Notes: generated by a model not told the origin, from the letters alone. Shown: positions 1-8,825, counted from the first letter of the stretch. The stretch is 22,506 bases of DNA from Verrucomicrobiota bacterium (GCA_008932955.1 WBXE01000012.1:1-22506); one strand, 5' to 3'. Numbers and translations are program-made.

Positions 1-1085
1 GCCTCGCATTCGTTCTGGGTCCACGTGCTAACAAATCCGCGAATCTTTTCATCGGCTTGCGCTGGCGGCAGCGCGGTGCCTAACCACTCGATCCAGCGGC
101 CGGTGTCGGCGCTCTTGGGCTGGGGCGTCAAGCCGTCGGCGAAGTTTTCGAGTTCGGCGGGGGTGAGTCTAGCGTTGGCTAGCCACTGGCTGGCGGACTC
201 GAAGCCGTCGCGCATGCTGCCGAGGGCGAGCCCGTGGAAGACAGTGCTGGCGGTCGTCTCGCTGGCGTTAGCATCGTTGAGAGTTGCTAGATAGGCGCGC
301 AGGCCGGCGAGGGTGGCACCGCGTTGTTGGGGAGTATCGGCGGCATCGACTACGCTTTGGATGGCATGCTGAGCGTCGTTGAGGTCCAGTTCGGCGATGA
401 GTTTGAAGGCGAATTTGGGATACAGAATTGCGGCGGCAGAGACCATGCCCAGTTTGGTATCTTCCGTAATGAGTTCGGCATATTTTCCCGTGTGATGGCG
501 CAGCCACTTGAGCGCGGCGAGCGGATCATCCTTGGCCCAACAGGCGAGCGAGGTGGCGAGCACCCGCGCCCCAACCTGCGCGTCGGTGAACACCCCGGAT
601 GACTCCCCGAAAATCCTCAGCGCGGCATGCGGTTGTTCGTTAGCCAGCGTCATGATGGAAAACCCGATGAGGTCCTGGCGGATCTCATCCTTGAGCTCGT
701 TGTTAGCTGCCACCTCGGCAATGAGCGCCTTGAACTGGGCAGAATTGAGCGCCATCATGCGGTCCATGAATTCCATCAGTCGCTGCTGCATCGGGCCGGC
801 GAGCGGGTTGCCACCCGCTTCCGTGTAGGCTGCCATATCCTTGGCAAATTCGATGAATTCGGCAGCGGCCAGTTGCACGCCCAGCTCGCGGTCCAAGCGC
901 CCTCGATTGGTTAGGTAGAGCCACTTGTCGGGGTGTGCCGGATCCATGGTGATGCCTAACTGGGCGGCCGTGGCCAGCAGGAGTTCATGGGTTAGGCGCA
1001 AGGCGGCGAGCTGTTGATGCGAGTGCCAGCCGAGGCCGGCCGCGCCGGTGAGGATGACGAGGCTAAAGATGATGGGAGTGCGCAT
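1..1085 (-). CDS. Membrane-anchored helical-repeat protein, C-terminus beyond window
   Basis: The reading frame is open from an ATG at 1085 to the left edge (about 361 codons), so the protein is partial. It starts with a short basic stretch and one hydrophobic segment (residues about 4-18, IIFSLVILTGAAGLG), which suggests a membrane anchor or uncleaved signal. The rest is Ala/Leu-rich and apparently all-helical, with motifs such as DDPLAALKWL and GFESASQWL that recall HEAT/TPR-like helical hairpins. No catalytic motif is visible. It begins 15 bp after the stop of the gene at 1101-2366, which has the same architecture, so the two are probably cotranscribed paralogues. Proteins of this style are common in Verrucomicrobiota and are usually annotated hypothetical; a role in assembling envelope or regulatory complexes would be speculation. 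Confidence 0.8.
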   Translation of the reverse strand, partial: MRTPIIFSLVILTGAAGLGWHSHQQLAALRLTHELLLATAAQLGITMDPAHPDKWLYLTNRGRLDRELGVQLAAAEFIEFAKDMAAYTEAGGNPLAGPMQQRLMEFMDRMMALNSAQFKALIAEVAANNELKDEIRQDLIGFSIMTLANEQPHAALRIFGESSGVFTDAQVGARVLATSLACWAKDDPLAALKWLRHHTGKYAELITEDTKLGMVSAAAILYPKFAFKLIAELDLNDAQHAIQSVVDAADTPQQRGATLAGLRAYLATLNDANASETTASTVFHGLALGSMRDGFESASQWLANARLTPAELENFADGLTPQPKSADTGRWIEWLGTALPPAQADEKIRGFVSTWTQNECE

Positions 1086-1100
1086 GGGTTGGAGCTCGGC

Positions 1101-2366
1101 TTATTCGAGCCGTTTGAGGGTTGCGGCGCGGCGCTTGGCATCGGTGATTTTTTCCGCCAGTTCGCGTGCCTCATCCTTGTTGGAGCGGGCAGCCCAGCAT
1201 TCCACAAAACCGATGAGTGCGTCGTCGTTGCCGCTGGCCTGGCTGGATTGAATGGCGAGTTGGGCGGCTTGGGAAAAATCGAGTTTGCGCTTGCCCATGG
1301 CTGCAGTGCAGAGGACTTGGGCGGTGACGCTGGCGGTCTCTTGCGGAGCTTGCGAGTTGACCCAGTCGCGCAGGGCGTCGAGATCTGCAGTGCCGAGTTT
1401 TTTGGTGGTTGAAAAAATCTGGGTGGTCACGGCTTGCTCGATGCAAGCAAGCCGCTCCTCGGGGGTAAGTTTGATTGCATTGAGAAATTCGGTGGCGCTG
1501 GCATAACCACCCTGCGCCACCCACAGCGCCACCTGCCGGGCGAAAGCGGCGGCTTGCTCGCTCGCTGGCACTTGGCCGCGGACCAAGCGTGCATACCATG
1601 TTAGGTCGGTCTGCATATTCTGGTCCAACGCGGCATTGCCGATAGCTTCCGCGCGCTGATCTTGCGGCAGTGCAGCCAAGCGGTCGACCGTGGCGGCAGG
1701 GTCGGCCGTGAGCAAGGCCCCGAGCAAGGCCGATTCCAACTGCAGCCGCGTCGGGTTCCTGCCGTTGAGCGCCGCACTAGCAAATTTTCCGGAGTCAACC
1801 TGTCGACCTAACCAATCCACCGCTTCTCGCGGCGATCTTTGCGCGTAGGCCCTGAGTGCCATGGCCAGTTGTCGGTTTATTGCCTCGTCGAGCTCGTCGA
1901 GCCGGGACGTGAAGCGGGTGAGGACCAGCGCGGGATCTTTGTCAATAAGCGGCGCGAGCAGCAATGGTTCGAGCATGGAGCGCGAGTTGGCCGGCAATTC
2001 GAGTGCGGTAATTTCGTCCAAGGCGGCGACGAGTTCCTCACGGGTCATAGTTTGCAGGCGCTGCTGGAAATGCAGCAGCGTGCGCAAATCGCCCAGACCA
2101 CCGCTTTTCTGCCTTTCCAAGACCAGCCCGGCCAGTTTGCGCCAATCGAGTGGACCGCTGGCTTTCGCTGATTTGTCAGATGCAGCGGCGTGGGGCGGGC
2201 TACCCGGCGGGCCGCCGCTGCGGGCGATGGCGATGAGTTGGCCGAGCATCCGGTTTTGACTTTCCATCGCGGCGATGGACAGGTGCAGGACTGTGAGCCA
2301 AGCCCCGACGATGACCAGCGCCACGGTGGGCGGCAGCAGACGGATGAGGTTCACCCAGCTATGCAT
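1101..2366 (-). CDS. Membrane-anchored helical-repeat protein (421 aa)
   Basis: This is a complete 421-residue frame from an ATG at 2366. It has one strong membrane segment near the N-terminus (about residues 12-34, PPTVALVIVGAWLTVLHLSI), a low-complexity Gly/Pro/Ala/Ser linker (about 50-70), and then a long helical region. That region contains recurring W-L motifs: SPREAVDWLGRQ, LTWYARLV, ALWVAQGG and LRDWVNSQ. The body is probably outside the cytoplasmic membrane face or in the periplasm, but topology cannot be fixed from sequence alone. There are no enzyme motifs. The upstream Shine-Dalgarno match is weak. It precedes a similarly built gene by 15 bp and is divergent from the GH75-like gene. 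I do not recognise a named family; the layout resembles verrucomicrobial TM-plus-helical-repeat hypothetical proteins. Confidence 0.85.
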   Translation of the reverse strand: MHSWVNLIRLLPPTVALVIVGAWLTVLHLSIAAMESQNRMLGQLIAIARSGGPPGSPPHAAASDKSAKASGPLDWRKLAGLVLERQKSGGLGDLRTLLHFQQRLQTMTREELVAALDEITALELPANSRSMLEPLLLAPLIDKDPALVLTRFTSRLDELDEAINRQLAMALRAYAQRSPREAVDWLGRQVDSGKFASAALNGRNPTRLQLESALLGALLTADPAATVDRLAALPQDQRAEAIGNAALDQNMQTDLTWYARLVRGQVPASEQAAAFARQVALWVAQGGYASATEFLNAIKLTPEERLACIEQAVTTQIFSTTKKLGTADLDALRDWVNSQAPQETASVTAQVLCTAAMGKRKLDFSQAAQLAIQSSQASGNDDALIGFVECWAARSNKDEARELAEKITDAKRRAATLKRLE

Positions 2367-2443
2367 AGCGGTTTTTCTCTGGCTGTCAATCGCCTATCCC
2401 AATGGGGCATGGGCGTAGGGGTGAAGGCAGCGGCGGATGGGGG

Positions 2444-2471
2444 TTGATGGGCGGCGCATTCCTGCTAAGGT
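2444..2471 (+). promoter_or_regulatory. Candidate promoter of the GH75-like gene
   Basis: TTGATG (2444-2449) and TAAGGT (2466-2471) are separated by 16 nt, and the -10-like box ends only 7 nt before the ATG at 2479. If real, the mRNA is nearly leaderless. The AAGG within the same box could instead act as a weak ribosome binding site 8 nt before the ATG. This is a pattern match only. Confidence 0.3.
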
Positions 2472-2478
2472 CCCGGCC

Positions 2479-4083
2479 ATGGGCAACTTGCGCAACTTGC
2501 TGCTGGGTGGTAACCGAGGCATTTCAAACCGCCAGCGGCCACGCTTCCCGTGCTTGCACGTCTGCACCTTGCTAGTCGCCAGCGGCCTGCTCGGCATCTT
2601 GTTCACCTCCATCCCTAGAAAAATCCAACGCGGCCTGCGGGAACTGCGCAGCCCAAAACCCGTGCTCGTCACTGCGGATGAAGCCGACCTGCGACGCCAA
2701 ATCGAGTCGAGCTTGCGTGCTGAAATGGAGGAAAAACTCGACAACGAACTCGCCGCCATGCGCAAAGCCAGCGCCTCGGCCGCCAAAAAGCCACCTGAAG
2801 CGGACAGGCCAGACAGCGAGGACACCGCGCCACCGGTGATGCCCAGCCTGCCTGGCACGGTGAGCGACGTGCGCCTGTTGCGCCAGGGCATCCCGTTCAA
2901 AACCGAGGTCAAGTTCGACAAAGGCGGCATCGCGTCCAAGGAACGGGTCGATGCGGCCAGCTATGTCGCTCTCTATCAACTAAGCCTGCGCCTGCCGGCC
3001 GCCGCCACAACGCTCGCCGAGCTGGAAAGTTCAAACGCTTATCTATCCAAACTATTGCCCGGCTTGCCAGCACTGCTGGCCAAGGCCGAAGTGTCCGGCT
3101 GGTATGGCAAGTTGTATGCTAACAAAATTGTGCGTGTTCGCAAAGATGCGACGCTGCTGAGCGAGATTCTATCCAAGCACAACTTTTTTGACTGTGAGAC
3201 GATGCTCAACCTGCGTGCGGAGAACGGTCGGCGGGTGTTTTACCTGCAGGCGGACATGGATGTGGTGTCGGACGGTTCGGACGGTGACCGCCTGCCGGCG
3301 ATGCCCGAAGCGATTGTCAACTCGATGCACTATCAGCCGTTCACGAGTTATGCGTGGCCGAAGAGCGGGACGGTGGCCAATCCGATGATCGCCGGTTGGG
3401 AGTGCCGGATCAAGGATACGGAAAAGGAATTGGCGGAGCGAGCCACACTCGCGGAGCGCAAGAAAGGCTTGCGCGAGCACCTCGCCTATCTCAAACGGGG
3501 GGTGGCGGATTTGAAAAGCCGCAGTTTTCTCATTGCCGAGCATGATCCGTTCATTGTCATTCCGGTGCCCCTGCTCGCCGCGCACAATGATCCGTTCGCG
3601 CCGAAAACTGGCGACTTCGCGGTGGTCATCCACGGCGACCACCTCTATCCGGCGATCGTCGGCGACGGCGGTCCGAGCTACAAAGTGGGTGAGGCATCAC
3701 TGCGGATCGCCCAACAGATCAATCCGCGCTCCGCGTCTAACAATCGTCCGGTGTCCGACTTGAAAGTAAGTTATGTCATCTTTCCCGGCAGCCACGATGC
3801 CGAGCGCGCCGCACCGGACTATGCCAAGTGGCAGCAGCGCTGCTCCGAACTTCTCAATGAAATTGGCGGCATCGGCCAAGGTTACACGCTGCATGAATGG
3901 CCCGATACCCTGCCCAAGCCCAGCCCACCACTGCCACCACTGCCACCACTGCCACCACTGCCACCACTGCCACCAGTGCCACCAGTGCCTGCCGCACCCG
4001 CACCCGCACCCGCACCTGCACCCGCACCTGCCACACCGGCACCTGCGGCACCGTCAGAGGCCGGGGCGTCAGGGCCGCGGTAA
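2479..4083 (+). CDS. GH75-like chitosanase with N-terminal membrane anchor and proline-rich tail
   Basis: The start is placed at ATG 2479 (534 aa); an in-frame ATG at 2437 would add 14 residues. A hydrophobic segment (CTLLVASGLLGILFTSI, about residues 30-46) anchors the protein. A charged, probably coiled stretch follows. The region from about residue 230 to 440 resembles glycoside hydrolase family 75 (fungal-type chitosanase): FYLQADMDV, DPFIVIPVPL, GDFAVVIHGDHLYPAIVGDGGP, VGEASLRIAQ and VSYVIF. Asp396 in GDGGP and Glu405 in GEAS are nine residues apart, the spacing of the acidic pair reported for GH75 enzymes. The predicted activity is endo-hydrolysis of chitosan-like glucosamine polymers. 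The C-terminus is (PLP)n followed by (AP)n, perhaps a wall-spanning spacer. Family assignment rests on motif memory; divergence is considerable. Confidence 0.72.
   Translation: MGNLRNLLLGGNRGISNRQRPRFPCLHVCTLLVASGLLGILFTSIPRKIQRGLRELRSPKPVLVTADEADLRRQIESSLRAEMEEKLDNELAAMRKASASAAKKPPEADRPDSEDTAPPVMPSLPGTVSDVRLLRQGIPFKTEVKFDKGGIASKERVDAASYVALYQLSLRLPAAATTLAELESSNAYLSKLLPGLPALLAKAEVSGWYGKLYANKIVRVRKDATLLSEILSKHNFFDCETMLNLRAENGRRVFYLQADMDVVSDGSDGDRLPAMPEAIVNSMHYQPFTSYAWPKSGTVANPMIAGWECRIKDTEKELAERATLAERKKGLREHLAYLKRGVADLKSRSFLIAEHDPFIVIPVPLLAAHNDPFAPKTGDFAVVIHGDHLYPAIVGDGGPSYKVGEASLRIAQQINPRSASNNRPVSDLKVSYVIFPGSHDAERAAPDYAKWQQRCSELLNEIGGIGQGYTLHEWPDTLPKPSPPLPPLPPLPPLPPLPPVPPVPAAPAPAPAPAPAPATPAPAAPSEAGASGPR
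3925..4032 (+). repeat. In-gene tandem repeats: 9-nt CCACCACTG units then 6-nt CCCGCA units
   Basis: From about 3925 to 3987 a 9-bp unit (CCACCACTG, later CCACCAGTG) is repeated seven times and encodes Pro-Pro-Leu/Val. From about 3991 to 4032 a 6-bp unit (CCCGCA or CCTGCA) encodes Ala-Pro repeats. Both unit lengths are multiples of three, so copy number can change without a frameshift and would alter the length of the proline-rich tail. Confidence 0.9.
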
Positions 4084-4161
4084 GCCGCCGGAGAAACTTG
4101 ATTCCGACGCGACCAGTTAGACCAACGGAGCGCTCTGTAAGCGTCGATGCGCAAGCGGTGA

Positions 4162-4200
4162 GCTAGGCCTATTGGCTAGCGGCGGTCACAGACACGCCGC
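4162..4200. terminator. Two short hairpins between convergent genes
   Basis: GCTAGGCC-TATT-GGCTAGC (4162-4180) forms a 7-bp stem with one bulged base. GCGGCG (4179-4184) pairs with CGCCGC (4195-4200). They share two bases, so they may be alternatives. They lie directly after the stop of the minus-strand phosphatase-superfamily gene and about 80 bp after the plus-strand GH75-like gene. No U-tract follows, so an intrinsic terminator is possible but unproven. Confidence 0.35.
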
Positions 4201-6437
4201 TATAATTCTGGCTCGCCGGAGGGGAAGATGCCAGCGATGGAGGTTTCCTGCTGCTCATCCATCCAACGCTCGAGAGCGGCCCGCAGCGGCGCGAGCACCT
4301 CGGGGCGAGCGGCGGCCAGATCGTGTTCGCCATGGGGATCGGCTGGCAAAAAGAACAAACCGAAGTGGCGGGTTCCTTGAGCGGTTGGGGTGCAGACGAG
4401 TTTCCAAGCGTGGGTGCGCAGGCAGCGTTGTTTTGCCTGGACCAAGCGCTCGCGGTACGACTCCTTGAGCACAAATTGGTAATTGTAAGCGGGGTCGATG
4501 CCGGTGAGTTCGTCCATGGAGGGCAAGTGCGGCCGATCGATGCCGGGCACCTTGAATTGAATGAACGGAAAGCCGGTCTCACCATAAAACGGCCGCACCA
4601 CCGGCGTTTCACCCCCCTTGAGCCAGCCGGCAAAGCTTTGACCTTGCCAGACGGCAGGTTTTTCCACGCCGACCCAATCGGCTAGAGTGGGCATGATGTC
4701 GAGCATACGCACGGTTTCGGGAATGACCCGCGGGGCCACGCCGGGGATGTGCATGATCATGGGCACGTGATTGGCTTGGCCGCCGCCATTGAACGTTAGG
4801 CCATGGCCGAGAGTCACGCCCGGTTCGTAGAGGTCGTCGCCGTGATCGGCGGTGACGATGACAATCGTGTTGTCCTCCAGCCCGTTGCGCTTGAGGGCCG
4901 CGAGTACGCGCCCGACGCAGTCGTCGAATTGGCGGGTGCAGCCATCGTAGAGGGCACGGATTTGGGCCACTTCCGGCGCGGGCAGGGCTTGCCACTTGCT
5001 TTCCAGGTCGGTGCCGCCGATGAACGAATCGATATCGAAATCCACCCCATTTTTATTCCGCCCCCGGTAGGCAGGATCACCGAAGAGGCTGCAATAGGGC
5101 TCCTTACTGCGGTAAGGCAGGTGGTTGCAGGAAAAAAATACGTGCCAGAAAAACGGCTGCGGCACCTTGGCAGCCTGCTCCAGACGCGCCTCTACCCGCG
5201 CGGTAACCACCTCCGGCGTGACAAATTGCGCGAATGACTCAATCTGCGGAAACAAGCGGTAGCCGAGCACATTGTCGAAATACAGCGGCACCACAAAATG
5301 CGCCATCACCACCGCCTGACTCATGTAGATTTTAAAATTGTCGAAGGTGGAAACCGAAATATCCTCGAATCCAAGGGGGGCGACGTGATAATAGCCGGCG
5401 CACCAATCGCCGATGGCCGCGGTTGCGTAGCCGTGCCCGCCCAGCAGCTTAGCCATCGGTTGCACCCGTTGCATGGTGGCCTCGACGGTGGCACGATCCG
5501 GGTACATCTGGCGCACCCCGTGGGTCTGTGGGTATTGGGAAGTCATCAGCGAAATACCCGATTCCATCGTCGAGGCAATCGGCGTGTAGCAGCGCTCAAA
5601 GCGCACGGAACGCGCCGCCAACGCGTCAATCATGGGAGACACCCCGGCGGCGGCCGCGCCCTCGCAGCGAGTTGGGCGGTAGCCGGCACAGCCGAGTTTG
5701 TCGCCACGCAGGGAATCCGAGGCCAAAATCAAAATATTCGGGGGGTGTTTCTGACCCGGCTCGGGTGCGGATCGGCTACGCGACTGTCCGGCCACGCCCT
5801 TGCTCAAGCCCGTCGCCACCACCAGTCCGACTGCGGCAATGAGCCAACCGCGGCGCCCGCGGCGGTGGATTTGCCAGAGCAACGCGGCAGCCAACGCCAC
5901 GATGGGCAACACGCTGAAAAGCACCAGGAAGACCCCCGGCTTGGCAGCCACTGGGATGACGTCGAGCATGTGGTAAAACCCGTCGCCAAAATTTGCCTCG
6001 TTGAGGAAATACGGGCGGGTATCGACCAAGCGCAACGTGCAGTACCCTTGCAAGAAACCCGCGAGCAACAAGCCGCGCAAGGCGCTCACCCAGGTGCCGC
6101 GGTATTTAGAGCCGCCCGTCCACCACACCGCGAAGGGCTGCAATAAAAACGCGCCGACCAAGGCCAAAATCGCGTAGGCTAGGAGCATTTGTAGGTTTTG
6201 TCCGATGAGAAACCCCAGATACTTGTCGCGCGCCAAGGCACTGAATTTATTCTCCATTCCCTGCGATTGGGATGCCAAGCGCCACAGCGCACTGGCATAT
6301 TGGTATGCGAAAAACACGGCTACCCCGGCCAATACCGGTGCATAGCGGACAGGCAAACGGGAGCGCTCAGCTCCTGCATCGGGTGTGGGGGGCTTGCTCA
6401 AGGCGGCGAAGTTTGCAGCGGCAGCCGCCAAAATCAA
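4200..6437 (-). CDS. Five-TM alkaline-phosphatase-superfamily (sulfatase/LtaS-like) enzyme
   Basis: This 745-aa protein has about five N-terminal membrane segments (residues roughly 30-50, 75-105, 115-137, 158-188, 198-215) followed by a sulfatase-fold domain starting at NILILASDSLRGD. The nucleophile region reads TPIASTMESGISLMTS. Aligned with the usual C/S-x-P-S-R of sulfatases, the nucleophile position is Thr290 and neither Pro nor Arg is kept, so formylglycine formation is unlikely. Thr is the nucleophile in LtaS, MdoB and EptA-type phosphotransferases, and five TMs plus an external catalytic domain is the LtaS layout. Metal ligands are visible in TADHGDD (Asp531, His532). I infer a periplasmic phosphotransferase or phosphodiesterase rather than a sulfatase. 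The TTG start overlaps the upstream stop as TTGA, indicating translational coupling. A later start is possible. Confidence 0.75.
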   Translation of the reverse strand: MILAAAAANFAALSKPPTPDAGAERSRLPVRYAPVLAGVAVFFAYQYASALWRLASQSQGMENKFSALARDKYLGFLIGQNLQMLLAYAILALVGAFLLQPFAVWWTGGSKYRGTWVSALRGLLLAGFLQGYCTLRLVDTRPYFLNEANFGDGFYHMLDVIPVAAKPGVFLVLFSVLPIVALAAALLWQIHRRGRRGWLIAAVGLVVATGLSKGVAGQSRSRSAPEPGQKHPPNILILASDSLRGDKLGCAGYRPTRCEGAAAAGVSPMIDALAARSVRFERCYTPIASTMESGISLMTSQYPQTHGVRQMYPDRATVEATMQRVQPMAKLLGGHGYATAAIGDWCAGYYHVAPLGFEDISVSTFDNFKIYMSQAVVMAHFVVPLYFDNVLGYRLFPQIESFAQFVTPEVVTARVEARLEQAAKVPQPFFWHVFFSCNHLPYRSKEPYCSLFGDPAYRGRNKNGVDFDIDSFIGGTDLESKWQALPAPEVAQIRALYDGCTRQFDDCVGRVLAALKRNGLEDNTIVIVTADHGDDLYEPGVTLGHGLTFNGGGQANHVPMIMHIPGVAPRVIPETVRMLDIMPTLADWVGVEKPAVWQGQSFAGWLKGGETPVVRPFYGETGFPFIQFKVPGIDRPHLPSMDELTGIDPAYNYQFVLKESYRERLVQAKQRCLRTHAWKLVCTPTAQGTRHFGLFFLPADPHGEHDLAAARPEVLAPLRAALERWMDEQQETSIAGIFPSGEPEL

Positions 6438-7558
6438 GACTCACTGTCCGGCGGGTCCACATAAATCCACTGTGGACTGACGACCTTCTCGATGATCACC
6501 CCGCGCCGCGACTGGGTGGCGGCTGGCAAGGCCAAGCGCAAAATCACTGCCGTAGGTTTATGTTCGTTGCGCTCGATCAGTCCCAGCAACTCACTGGCCT
6601 CTTTACCTCCCCGTGCCACGTACCCAAATAGCGTCTCCTCTCCTCCCAGCGCGGTCAGCCGCAACGAGACCCAGCGACTGACATCAGCAAACTCATGCGT
6701 GAAAAAATGATCCTCCTCCACATAAACCCGGAAATCCATCGTGCTACCCAGCGGGCGTTGCCGGGCATACTCGTCCCAATTCATCGGCTGGTATGTCACC
6801 ACCGTCTCCCAATCCACTCCGATCGCCCCCGAAGCCGCCTGCTCGACCTGAATTTCCTGCGTCCGCCCATCCCCCAACTCCACCACAAACACCCAAAAAT
6901 TGCGTTTAGCGCCGCCCACCATTGCCCCCTGGAAATTCCTCAGCCCCTTGAATCCGAGTGGATGCAGCGGGGTTGTCGCGTAATATCGCTCCATCAACGG
7001 GCGGGTCGCCTTGGCATGGCGCACCAACGGCAACATCGCCTCCAGCGAGTCCGCTTCGCAAAACGCCTTCACCTGCCGCCGCATCCCCTCGATCATGCCT
7101 GCCAGCGCTCGGTCACTCGCGGCGCTTTCCCCAGCCACCTCCACCGCTTGCCGACGCTCCGACTCGACCCGCGACTCGGCTTGGCGGACGTGGCTCAGCG
7201 ACCAGATGACGGCGCCAGCCAGAACCAGCCCCAGCAACGCAAACCAACCCCACGGCATCGGTTGGCGGCGAACCTCCACCCGGCTCCAACCTTCTTCCTC
7301 CTCCACTACAGCCGCCTCCTCTGGCTCGATGAGTACATCAAGCGCCGGCTGATGACCGCGCCGATGGTCCAGCACGTTCACACTGGGCAACACCAGGCGG
7401 GCCGCCGGGGTGCGGCGGGTATCATGATTCTCAGGAATAAGCCGTAGCGGCTGCTCTTTGACACCCAGCCTGAGCACCGGCAATCCGAGCATCGGCTCGT
7501 CGTCCACGGCTCTCAATTCCACCGGTTTTTTTTCGCGCGCCATTCCCGGCCGCAACAT
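6434..7558 (-). CDS. Single-TM protein of unknown function
   Basis: The start is placed at ATG 7558 (374 aa); ATG 7543 (MAREKKP) is an alternative, and a longer frame to 7630 would overlap the divergent gene. The N-terminal ~100 residues are cytoplasmic-looking and end in an acidic run. A membrane segment follows (WFALLGLVLAGAVIWSL), then a helical Arg/Glu-rich stretch. The C-terminal domain of ~200 residues contains FWVFVVELGDGR, TYQPMNWDEYA and FRVYVEEDHFF and is probably mixed alpha/beta on the far side of the membrane. I do not recognise a named family. Its stop overlaps the TTG start of the phosphatase-superfamily gene, so the two products are probably made together and may act on the same envelope substrate. 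Confidence 0.8.
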   Translation of the reverse strand: MLRPGMAREKKPVELRAVDDEPMLGLPVLRLGVKEQPLRLIPENHDTRRTPAARLVLPSVNVLDHRRGHQPALDVLIEPEEAAVVEEEEGWSRVEVRRQPMPWGWFALLGLVLAGAVIWSLSHVRQAESRVESERRQAVEVAGESAASDRALAGMIEGMRRQVKAFCEADSLEAMLPLVRHAKATRPLMERYYATTPLHPLGFKGLRNFQGAMVGGAKRNFWVFVVELGDGRTQEIQVEQAASGAIGVDWETVVTYQPMNWDEYARQRPLGSTMDFRVYVEEDHFFTHEFADVSRWVSLRLTALGGEETLFGYVARGGKEASELLGLIERNEHKPTAVILRLALPAATQSRRGVIIEKVVSPQWIYVDPPDSES

Positions 7559-7574
7559 AAAACCAAAAACTCGA

Positions 7575-7603
7575 TCGACGCAATGCCCCAATCCACCTAA
7601 AAT
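7575..7603 (+). promoter_or_regulatory. Candidate promoter of the glycolipid glycosyltransferase gene
   Basis: TCGACG (7575-7580), a 17-nt spacer and TAAAAT (7598-7603) lie upstream of the ATG at 7624, giving a predicted leader of about 14 nt. No Shine-Dalgarno sequence is present in CCGAGACCCTGCCCC before the ATG. The -10 match is good; the -35 match is moderate. Confidence 0.45.
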
Positions 7604-7623
7604 CCCCGCCGAGACCCTGCCCC

Positions 7624-8745
7624 ATGCCAACGCCCCCTCGTCTACTCATCCTCACCGCCGCCTTCGGGGAAGGCCATAACAGTGCAGCTCGCAACCTAGC
7701 TCTGGCTCTCGTTGCCACCGGCACTAACGTCCAGGTGTGCGACCCTTGCTCGCTCGCCACCCCCATTCTCACCAGCACACTCAGTCGACTCTACCGCTTC
7801 GCCACCGATTACCTCCCACAGGTATGGGGAAAAATCTACCATTCCATCGACCGGGTGGATTTCAAGCACAGCGGCACCTGGCTCACCCGCAAGCCCGAGT
7901 CCACGCTGGCCAAGCTTATCGCCGACTTTCAGCCCACCGCGATTGTCAGCACGTATCCACTTTACCCCTATCTGCTAGAGCGGATTCTGAAACAAGCCGG
8001 CGCCCAGCTACCGGTCTTTATTGTGGTGACCGACTCGATTGAAATCAACTCCGCGTGGCTCAAAGCACCTGGCGATTATTGGCTTGTTACCGATGCCAGC
8101 ACCCGCGATGCGATGATTGGCAGGCAATTGCCAGCCGGCGCCATCATCGACACCGGGTTTCCCGTCAACCCTGAGTTTGCACAGCTCACCCCACTGGATC
8201 CGGCTGACCCCTGCGACGTTTTCCGCGTTCTATTCTTCCCCACCGCCCGCCGCAACTCCGTCGCCTCCTGCGGTGCCGCTATCCTCAACGCCGACCCCGC
8301 CGTGCGCCTCACCCTCGTGCTCGGCAAAAACCTGCGACTCTTGCATGCCGATGCCCGTGCCTTGCAACTCGCCTATCCCGGCCGCGTCCGCATCCTTGGC
8401 TGGACCCGCCGCATTCCACGCCTACTCACCCAACACCACCTCGTCGTCGGCAAAGCCGGTGGCGCCACCGTTCACGAAGCCATCGCCGCCCATTGCCCGA
8501 TGCTCATCCATCACCTCGTCCCCGGCCAGGAAGAAGGCAACCTGCGCTTATTGGAAATCATCGGCGGCGGCAGCCTCGCCGCCACCCCCGAAAGGCTCGG
8601 GGCAAGCCTCCGCGCCATCCTCAGCAACCAAGCGGCCACTTGGCGCGCCATGAAACTCGCCCTCGCCGCTCACGACCGCAACTCCGGTGCCCTAGCCGCC
8701 GCCAGCCTGATCCTGCAAAAAACGCTAGAGCACGGCCAAAAATGA
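7624..8745 (+). CDS. MGDG-synthase/UgtP-like diacylglycerol glycosyltransferase
   Basis: This 373-aa protein has the two-domain GT-B layout of the GT28 MGDG-synthase group. The N-terminal domain starts with LLILTAAFGEGHNSAA (Gly15-Glu-Gly-His18), the lipid-acceptor motif of MGDG_synth proteins. The C-terminal sugar-nucleotide domain contains GKAGGATVHEA (residues 276-286) and PGQEEGN (300-306), both hallmarks of UgtP/YpfP, MGD1 and MurG relatives. The predicted reaction is transfer of a hexose from a UDP-sugar to diacylglycerol at the inner face of the cytoplasmic membrane. The sugar cannot be told from sequence. It is divergent from the operon encoding the LtaS-like five-TM protein; in Gram-positives UgtP makes the glycolipid anchor that LtaS elongates, which makes a functional link worth considering. 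Length is typical. Confidence 0.85.
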   Translation: MPTPPRLLILTAAFGEGHNSAARNLALALVATGTNVQVCDPCSLATPILTSTLSRLYRFATDYLPQVWGKIYHSIDRVDFKHSGTWLTRKPESTLAKLIADFQPTAIVSTYPLYPYLLERILKQAGAQLPVFIVVTDSIEINSAWLKAPGDYWLVTDASTRDAMIGRQLPAGAIIDTGFPVNPEFAQLTPLDPADPCDVFRVLFFPTARRNSVASCGAAILNADPAVRLTLVLGKNLRLLHADARALQLAYPGRVRILGWTRRIPRLLTQHHLVVGKAGGATVHEAIAAHCPMLIHHLVPGQEEGNLRLLEIIGGGSLAATPERLGASLRAILSNQAATWRAMKLALAAHDRNSGALAAASLILQKTLEHGQK

Positions 8746-8825
8746 GCCCCCTCTGCGCAGCCCTCGAGGGTATGGTTTGACCTCCACCGTTGAATCGATT
8801 AATTCCATCCAGGCTCAATAATTTC

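Noticed and set aside
3925..4032. CRISPR-like or intergenic satellite repeat
   Set aside because: The units are 9 and 6 nt, lie inside an intact frame and encode a Pro-rich tail.
5298..6146. 282-residue plus-strand frame opposite the five-TM enzyme
   Set aside because: It is antisense to well-supported membrane and catalytic segments; composition is that of a G+C-rich shadow frame.
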